Origin: Aquatica leii
Taxonomy: Eukaryota; Arthropoda; Insecta; Coleoptera; Lampyridae
Assembly: GCA_035610365.1 (NCBI GenBank)
Contig: CM069436.1
Span: 37,765,117-37,829,116 of the forward strand
Length of the DNA stretch: 64,000 bases
Direction: 5' to 3'
The position numbers and the translations under genes are program-made. Shown here piece by piece: positions 57,360 to 64,000 of the stretch. Each line of letters starts with the position of its first letter. Position 1 is the stretch's first letter. The notes beneath the pieces are model-generated. The model worked only from the letters and a program-made list of their open reading frames with translations, did no database searches and was not told the origin of the DNA.

Positions 57360-59430
57360 ACAAATAGTTAAATAAAATAATAAATACTTTTTTAATCATG
57401 TGTTTTATTAGGACTTTTTGCATCTCGTTTTGTTCTTGTAATATAAAGTGTTTATGTATAGTTTATAATAAAATCTGCGGTATGATTTCTATTAAAATGT
57501 AATAGGTACTCTAATAATCTAATACATAAAAAATGCCAACTACGAAACTGCAAATTTCATTTCGCATTTTTCTAATTTTGTGATTTTTAGATTTACAGCA
57601 TAGGTTATGTATTTTCCAATTTTATTTGGAATTTTTTTAGCGTTCTGTATGAGAAATTAGACTTGATTTTATTAAGAGAGATATGTATCCTTTAATTTTT
57701 TATACGAATAATTTTAAAAGAGTAATGGGAATTTATACTGCAATTGGTCGACCACAAATCGGAATGTTGACTTTAATTTAATTCAGATATATTAAGACTT
57801 TTAGGCTGATTAATACAGTAGTTTCATATTTGAGCAAGCAGTTTATCATTATTCAAGCTATAGATGGAATTTATTTAATCATAAGTAACAATTAAAATTT
57901 TTGAATTACTTAAGCGGAGAACATAGATAAATAGAAAACTCAGCAAAAAAGAATTTAAAACTTTTGGGTACAATTTAGATAAATATTTGCAGGTATAAAC
58001 ATGTTCTTTGAACGCTTGAGGCAGTGCTTATGAAGAATGGTAGGTAACTTCGTAATATTGCTGCAAGTAATGTCTATAATGCCAATGTTGTCAAATTTAA
58101 CTATGCGTTTTGTTGTAACCTAAGTTATATAGTAAGCTGCAGGTTGCGCTTAAGGGGATTTGGTACGTTTTAAGACCTCTCTTAAATATTTAAATTAGAT
58201 AAATTTTATTAGATACTTTGAATTTAGCTAACAGGTGTATAAAAACTATTATGCCTACAACTTGTAATTCCCATTTTTTTCAAATTTTAAGTAAATTTTG
58301 ATTAAACGCGTTTTTGAGTTTTGCAAATTTTTAAGTGAGTTTTTTTATTAGTTTAAACTTGAAAACTAAAAATTCTCAAATGTCAGGTCGTGTCTATAAC
58401 AAAAAAGTATCAAAATAAGCAGTTTCAAAAATATTGGTCTATAATTAGAAGCTCTAGGACGGTTTTAATTATTTTTTTAACTAAAGTTTTCACCCCATTT
58501 TGCCACACCTTCTTTCTTTTGTTTACCAATATAAGTTCAGCCTGCTTTTTGGCATAAGCGCAATAAATGAAATGCGTACCTCTGATTGACAATCAACTCA
58601 TTGTGTAAAAATTCTTTTGTAACAGTTATTTACAAAAACAAGGTACCCGGATTTAGAAATATTTTTTATAGTAAATGTTCGATTAGGTTGAAATTTCGCA
58701 GGCATGTGTCAAATACAAATCTATCAATATCCTATCAATTTAAAGTTTTCATGACTATTAAAATTTATTGTGATTAAATGAAATAACATATTAATAGATT
58801 AGTAATTATGGTATTAATAATGTTAATCTATACATAGGTACGCCTAAAATAACATTGCATTCAAAACAATATTTTTCTTGTTACCTTTTTTTAAATGTTA
58901 AATCATTATTGTAGGTACTTACATGAGATATCTCAAGCAGAACTATAAAAAAACACTTCGTAATGATTGTGGTAATTAAATTTTTTTTTATGTGGATTCA
59001 GTATTAGTAAACAGTGTCTAAATTAACCAAATCGTACGTTGTCTACAAAAAGTATTTCTATAATCTATTCTTTTTTAACAAGTAATGTTTACTACCGTTT
59101 AAATTACGCGCAAAGTTTTTTTTCTTGAATAAAAAGGATAGAATTTCAAACAAAGTGATTAAATTTGAATTTTTTTTATAAGAGCAATAATATTAGGTAG
59201 GTACTTACACTACGGAAAAACATAATTATATATAGCTATAGAAACAATAAAACAACGATCTTTATATATAAATTGACAATAATGCTTCTTAATCGTTTGG
59301 AAGGTCTTATTAGGAGAATTCTCAAGATTCAATTTTTGGAAGGGATTATAGGAAGTAGTTGTACCTACTTCAAAATTAATCAAAGTCAAGATTGCATTGT
59401 TACATTGCAAATTAGTGAGTGTTTGTTAGT
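57360..59430. other. AT-rich non-coding DNA
   Basis: About 2 kb in which I find no gene, RNA or structured repeat. Confidence 0.45.
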
Positions 59431-59433
59431 GAA

Positions 59434-60444
59434 ATGAGAAATTTGTCTAAATCAGCTCCATCCAGAGCTCGGAAAGTGAATGGGAAATCACAAAAAATAA
59501 AAAAAAAGGTAATAAATAACACATTATATATTTTTTCATTTGATTTTTTATTCGGTCGCTAATAAAATGTGTATTTATCAATTTGCTACATTTATAGTTT
59601 GTGATTCTTGTTTTAGAAGTAACCATTTTAACCCGATGCTGCAGAACCTGATATAAAATCAATCGACTTGTTAGAAGCTACGAAAACATTTCTTGGCATA
59701 ATGAAAGAGTGTGTTGTAGATGAAGATCCACGTAGCGGTTTTAAAATTAACACTAGAGGACATCACAAAGATGGACTTTGGCGTGAACTTCGTCGTAACT
59801 ACTTGACAGCTTCCATTTTGGAGCAGTTATAAAAGAAAAAACACACCATGTCACAATCTGGTAAAAAGTATTTTATATTTTACGGATCTCAATACTAGCG
59901 CGATTGCTTATGGAAGAACCCATGAAACCGAAGCAATTGAGAAATAATGTATAAATCGAAAAGTTCAAGTGCAGAAGTGCGGTTTATACTTATGCAAAAC
60001 TTATTCATTTTTGGGGGCATCACCAACGGCTTGATAAACGGGAAAGATGGTGTCATAGAAGTAAAATGTCTACCAGGGATTGGAAATCAAAAATTTCGAG
60101 ACTCAGTTTCTGGAAAATTTTGCTATGAAGTAGTCAACGACAAAATAATGTAAGTTATCAATCTTATTCCGTAAAAATTTTAAGCAATACATTTTATTTT
60201 TATTAGATTAAAAAAGGAACATATTTATTTTTACCAAATACAAAGGCAACTCAATGTGGTTGAAAAATTTTTCTGCGATCTTATTTTATTTAGTGAAAAC
60301 GATTTCCACGTGGAAAGAATTTATAGGGACGATGATCTGTGGAAAAATAAAATGGTCCCAAAATTGAAATCATTTTATTTCGAGTGTATGATTCCGGAAA
60401 TTATTGATCCACGTGTAAGTAACGTCGAAGAACTTTATTTGTAA
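59434..60444 (+). pseudogene. YqaJ-type exonuclease gene, decayed, with a 57-bp intron
   Basis: Plus strand. A possible first exon from ATG 59434 encodes a basic stretch ending in a run of Lys codons. A middle part (about 59650-59840) reads IDLLEATKTFLGIM, HKDGLWRELRRNYLTAS. Then, across shifts, come AYGRTHETEAIEK and a stop, and FLGASP. An open part (59970-60149 joined to 60207-60444) has KDGVIEVKCLP (the E-x-K metal-binding motif of YqaJ nucleases), IYFYQIQRQLNV (the Q-x-Q-L motif), then VERIYRDDDLWKNKMVPKLK and PEIIDPR. The intron 60150-60206 has good GT-AG sites and keeps frame. A stop near 59945 and a frameshift around 60030 show decay. Such nucleases occur in arthropod genomes mostly in mobile contexts. 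Confidence 0.7.
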
Positions 60445-60449
60445 ATGTA

Positions 60450-61160
60450 CACTAACTTTTAATTTAATTTGATAATTTTGTAATTTATTTAAATATTATT
60501 TTGTAATAAACGAACGTTTTATTTGAAGAAAATTGTAAATATACAAATAAGAAATTGTATTAATCGTTTTATTGATCTCAACTATTCTATAAAAAGTAAT
60601 AAAAGTCAAATCAATACGTAAACGTTTATATGTTTTTAATAGCTTATTACAAAATTTATTAAAAACCTATACAAAGAAACCGACAAATTAATTGAAAGAA
60701 ACGGCAAGTAAATTTTTCAGATTTTTTTGTTTCAGGTAATATTCAAAGCGTGTACAAATAATATCTTTTATATTTTGATGGACGGAGCAATTAATAATAC
60801 AGTAAAACGTATACTAGCGCCGCGTAGTGCATTTCACTTGTCCCTATTTGGTACTAAATCACCTTCAAAGGTCTAATTACTTTTTGGAGGCAGTGTACAT
60901 CTTTAAATAATAGCAGCAGAAAATTATTCATAACGTAGTACACTTGATTATAGTCAAACATTAAAGAAATTGTATCAAAAAATTTCTAGTGTTTCCACAT
61001 ATTGGCAAAACACCAAACGTGCAGCATAAAACTACTTTATTTGCAAATACGCTTAACGAATTAGAGCTATAAAATAGAACAGATCGTCTTTTTTTCTAAT
61101 GGAAAACTTATACTAAAGTTGGATTTTTCTAAAGTGGCGTTTTTCGGATTAAAAGTTTAC
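60450..61160. other. Non-coding spacer
   Basis: AT-rich; nothing recognised except a small GC-rich patch near 60815-60830. Confidence 0.35.
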
Positions 61161-61548
61161 ACGCCTACAGAGATAAACAAACGTTCTCTTTCTCTTTTTG
61201 TTTCATTATTTAAATCAGAATTTCGTAACGCCTACAAAAACAATAACTTATTCACGTAATTCTAATGCATATGCTTTCTTAATGTAAGAGGAAGACGGCT
61301 CTAGAACAATAAAACGTAGAATTTCCACTGTTTAAGAGGCTTATAAGTAGTATTCAAACAACACAAAAATAAATTTAGCTTTAAGTAAATTCTACGTTTT
61401 ATTGTTCTAGCGCCGTCTTTCTCTTACATAAAGAAAGCATATTCATACCGTAAAATTACGTGAATAAGTTATTGTCTTTGTAGGCGTTACGAAATTCTTA
61501 TTTAAATAATGAAACAAAAAGGGAACGTTTGTCTATCTCTGTAGGCGT
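61161..61548. repeat. Fold-back element with ~163-bp arms
   Basis: Arms 61161-61325 and 61387-61548 are near-identical inverted copies, starting ACGCCTACAGAGAT and including GAACAATAAAACGTAGAATT at the inner ends, with a 61-bp spacer. It is non-coding. It may be a fold-back MITE. A transcript would form a long hairpin. Confidence 0.85.
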
Positions 61549-61799
61549 CTAAGACGACTATAGTAGTGACGGCGCGGCGTACTAAGTATCAAAATTGCAT
61601 ATATGACTTTCTGGATAACAGTATACCAACTTATTCAAACTAGTACACAAATTATATTAACATATAATATAAAATCCATAAATTTTGTTACTCTATTATT
61701 ATCTAAATTTATAAAACGTTTTCTCTATAATTTTCAAAACAACGAAGGTTATGTTTGATCTATCTATTGAATCATAAAATATAAGTTAGTGTAGAAAGT

Positions 61800-63548
61800 A
61801 TGTCACGTTTTGTGTTAACAGCATTGATAGTGTTATCTTATAATCCTGTTTATGGTTCGTTAGAAATACCCACTAACAATTTTTCTGAGTGCGTCAAGAA
61901 AGTAATGGCTTTTGTTTTTGATGAAAGCAGTACGTTAGTTTTTCTTTTTGACAAATCATCAGATTTGTTTACAACAAATTTAACTAGTAATCCTTATGTA
62001 ACAATTGATATTAGTAAACCAACTATAAACACGCAAGGATACGTTCATCATTACATTCTAAATACAGATCGCGCAGATTTCTTAAATAACACGATAACGT
62101 ATTTAAAGAAAAATCAAATCGGAGAAACACATATTTTTACTTTAAGAAACTTTCTAATTATAACTTCATCTAAAAATGTTTCAAAAATATTTGAATATTT
62201 ATGGCAAGAAGAAATATATAATATTGTCATTTTAGAAGCACGCACATTTAACTCTATAATCCATCAAAGTGATCCTTGCTCGCCGCAAAATAACTGTGGT
62301 AAAAAAGCAGTTGCTATCAATTCCTATTCTTGTGATTTTTTAAAACCCATAACGTTTAAAAGAACAAACATGAGCGGTTGTATTATGTGGTTTCTCTACC
62401 CGGATGCATATTTTTCTTATCTTCTACCTTCACAAAAAATAATAAATTATTTTCTCGAACTATTTAGTTTACATTTGAACCTAACAGTTAATCATTACCT
62501 TATAACTGACTCAACTAATACGTACACTATTTATAAATTACACAAATCTGGCACAGTCTGCTTTTTGGGAGTTAATACCCCGATGAAGGGATATGAGTCT
62601 ACTGAGAGATATTATACACACACTTTGGTTTGGATAGTACCGCAACCAAAACAATTGTCATCCGTTGAAGCTCTTGTTCATATTTTTAAATTAGAAGTGT
62701 GGATCTTTGTAATTTTATCAACCATATTTACAGTTTTTGTTTGGTGGATTATATCAAGTATAGTCAACAAAAAAAATGTTGTTGAAAGTTTTAGCAACAT
62801 TGCTATACAATTAATAAGTGTTTCTATAAGGGGTATTATCAGCAAAGTTCCCAAAAACAAAACATTAAAATTTATTTTAATAATCTATGTAATATATGTT
62901 GTTCACATTCAAACAGCCTTTACTTCGGGGTTGATTAAAGCTTTAACTATGCCACTATATGATCGAGGCATTGAAGATATAAATGACTTGGTTATTTCAA
63001 AGTTGCCCATTTACATTAAACCGTACACTGAAAATTATTTATTGACAGACAGCAATTCTTCTATTATTAACGCAATAAAAAGTAATCTAGTAAGTATTAA
63101 GTCATCTAACAACCACGAATTACGGGAAATAAGCACTTTTCGCAACTGTGGTGGTTTGATAACAGAACAATTACTAATAAAAATGGAAAATTTATCAAGC
63201 ACAGTACGTGTTATTCGCGACCAGTCTCTATTGCGGAGAGTTGACGAAGTATTTAAAATAAAATACACAAGTTATTTTTTACAAAACATAAATAATCTTA
63301 TTCGAACTACTACTGAGTCTGGTTTAATGAATAAACTGTGGACCGACACACACGTTGAAATATTTGGACACCGCGAAACAAAACTTGCACCCCAGGGTGC
63401 TAAAGTGCTTACTGTAAAGCACTTACGCATAGTATTTGTTATATTATTAGTCGGATTGTTTTTATCAATTGTAATATTTTGTAGTGAATTAATAAGTGCT
63501 TCGGGTGCAATAAATAAATTTCGTATAAATCGTTTCTTTAAACGTTAA
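61800..63548 (+). CDS. Divergent ionotropic receptor (IR), intronless
   Basis: Chemosensory cation-channel subunit of the insect IR family (variant ionotropic glutamate receptors), 582 residues, single exon. Signal peptide about 1-19. The extracellular N-terminal and S1 region runs to about residue 298 with several N-glycosylation sites. It includes TLVWIVPQPKQLSSVEAL, the IR-typical stretch before the channel. Membrane segments: about 300-322 (LEVWIFVILSTIFTVFVWW), about 357-374 with the following TAFTSGLIKAL motif, and about 543-565 near the C terminus (HLRIVFVILLVGLF). A pore helix lies between the first two. The lobe 375-540 is S2. The glutamate-binding Arg/Thr/Asp set is not evident, as in divergent IRs. 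Lack of introns fits lineage-specific IRs. Ligand unknown. Confidence 0.88.
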   Translation: MSRFVLTALIVLSYNPVYGSLEIPTNNFSECVKKVMAFVFDESSTLVFLFDKSSDLFTTNLTSNPYVTIDISKPTINTQGYVHHYILNTDRADFLNNTITYLKKNQIGETHIFTLRNFLIITSSKNVSKIFEYLWQEEIYNIVILEARTFNSIIHQSDPCSPQNNCGKKAVAINSYSCDFLKPITFKRTNMSGCIMWFLYPDAYFSYLLPSQKIINYFLELFSLHLNLTVNHYLITDSTNTYTIYKLHKSGTVCFLGVNTPMKGYESTERYYTHTLVWIVPQPKQLSSVEALVHIFKLEVWIFVILSTIFTVFVWWIISSIVNKKNVVESFSNIAIQLISVSIRGIISKVPKNKTLKFILIIYVIYVVHIQTAFTSGLIKALTMPLYDRGIEDINDLVISKLPIYIKPYTENYLLTDSNSSIINAIKSNLVSIKSSNNHELREISTFRNCGGLITEQLLIKMENLSSTVRVIRDQSLLRRVDEVFKIKYTSYFLQNINNLIRTTTESGLMNKLWTDTHVEIFGHRETKLAPQGAKVLTVKHLRIVFVILLVGLFLSIVIFCSELISASGAINKFRINRFFKR

Positions 63549-63711
63549 TCACAGTAAAATTGTCATTTATTAATGTATAATTGTAATTTATTGTAACTGC
63601 ATAATTAATCACTTTCAAAATATTTGTAAAACACATTGTTTTTTGTTTAAAAAATATGGCTTTTTTCACAGTTAATGTTACTGCACTTAAACTTATTGTA
63701 ACTCAAAAACA

Positions 63712-63717
63712 AATAAA
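63712..63717 (+). terminator. Polyadenylation signal of the ionotropic receptor
   Basis: AATAAA 164 bp after the stop codon, preceded by AT-rich 3' untranslated sequence. Confidence 0.45.
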
Positions 63718-63757
63718 ATTAATTTAAAAAACATTGTTAATTTTTTGAATTACAAAG

Positions 63758-64000
63758 TATTTGTGAGGGGTTTGTTTTCGCGCGTAGCAAACAAACGACG
63801 GCTTTCGATCGGGCGAGGACGGTAAATCTATTCGCGGAGGAATACAGTGCGCGGCGACAACGGCGGTTGTTAACTACTTGAGCGTGGTGCAATCGTGTGC
63901 TTTGGTTGGCTGATTATAATAAAGTTATTATAATTGAAAAGTGTTTCAATTAACAATTCATAACGTGCTTGAAAGATGTTTGGTAAACGGCGATTTACAA
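63758..64000 (+). other. GC-richer tail, possible start of an LTR or other retroelement
   Basis: Composition changes sharply at about 63775: CpG-rich words such as TTTTCGCGCG and GTGCGCGGCGACAACGGCGG appear. From TGTGAGGGG (63759) to TTTCAATTAACA (about 63957) the segment begins TGT and ends ACA, with AATAAAG about 40 bp before the end, the layout of a short LTR. An ATG opens a frame at 63976 that leaves the window. No second LTR or primer site can be checked, so this remains a guess. Confidence 0.3.

Overview
The window looks like nuclear DNA from an insect. It is strongly AT-rich. It holds three arthropod-type host genes: a CD36-family scavenger receptor, a Tret1-like sugar transporter and a divergent ionotropic receptor. 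Most introns that can be placed by reading frame are only 48-57 bp, which is usual in beetles, so a coleopteran is my best guess; this is an inference, not a proof. Everything else is transposable-element debris or featureless AT-rich sequence.

Layout. 0.1-1.5 kb: broken MULE transposase (minus). 3.05-4.75 kb: six-exon CD36-family gene (plus). 6.5-8.05 kb: TA-flanked DNA transposon with long repeat-bearing inverted ends. 9.2-10.3 kb: internally deleted Ty3/gypsy element (minus). 11.7-12.3 kb: transposase-like relic. 13.4-15.2 kb: Penelope-like element with a GIY-YIG nuclease, inverted terminal repeats and a hammerhead-like motif. 15.8-18.2 kb: hAT (ZMYM1/DUF4371-like) pseudogene. 19.1-20.5 kb: second Penelope-like remnant. 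22-25 kb: three short non-autonomous DNA elements and a tRNA-derived SINE-like head. 26.5-29 kb: eroded BEL/Pao element. 29.4-31.4 kb: hAT-like element holding a pogo relic.

33.3-51.1 kb: the sugar transporter gene (7 coding exons, plus). Four later introns or exon joins are very tight, but intron 3 (33958-49665) is about 15.7 kb and is a transposon graveyard. It contains a piggyBac element with TTAA duplications, inside which sits a Tc1/mariner-like inverted-repeat element, inside which sits a LINE fragment. Next come a purine-biased LINE, a pogo transposase, and a hAT-like transposase split by an RTE LINE. About 170 bp before exon 4 lies a compact minus-strand heat-shock-type promoter: two perfect three-unit heat-shock elements and a weaker third, a TATA box, and a leader with a splice donor. 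It matches no known gene in the window and is the most interesting signal here.

51.7-57.3 kb: Tc1-like, pogo-like and other transposase fragments plus a 140-bp direct repeat. 59.4-60.4 kb: decayed YqaJ-type nuclease gene that keeps a 57-bp intron. 61.16-61.55 kb: near-perfect fold-back repeat. 61.8-63.55 kb: intronless ionotropic receptor. 63.76-64.0 kb: a GC-richer, CpG-containing tail that may be the start of another retroelement.

The three host genes do not form a pathway by sequence evidence. They share only tissue-level themes (membrane lipid uptake or chemosensation, sugar transport, chemosensation).
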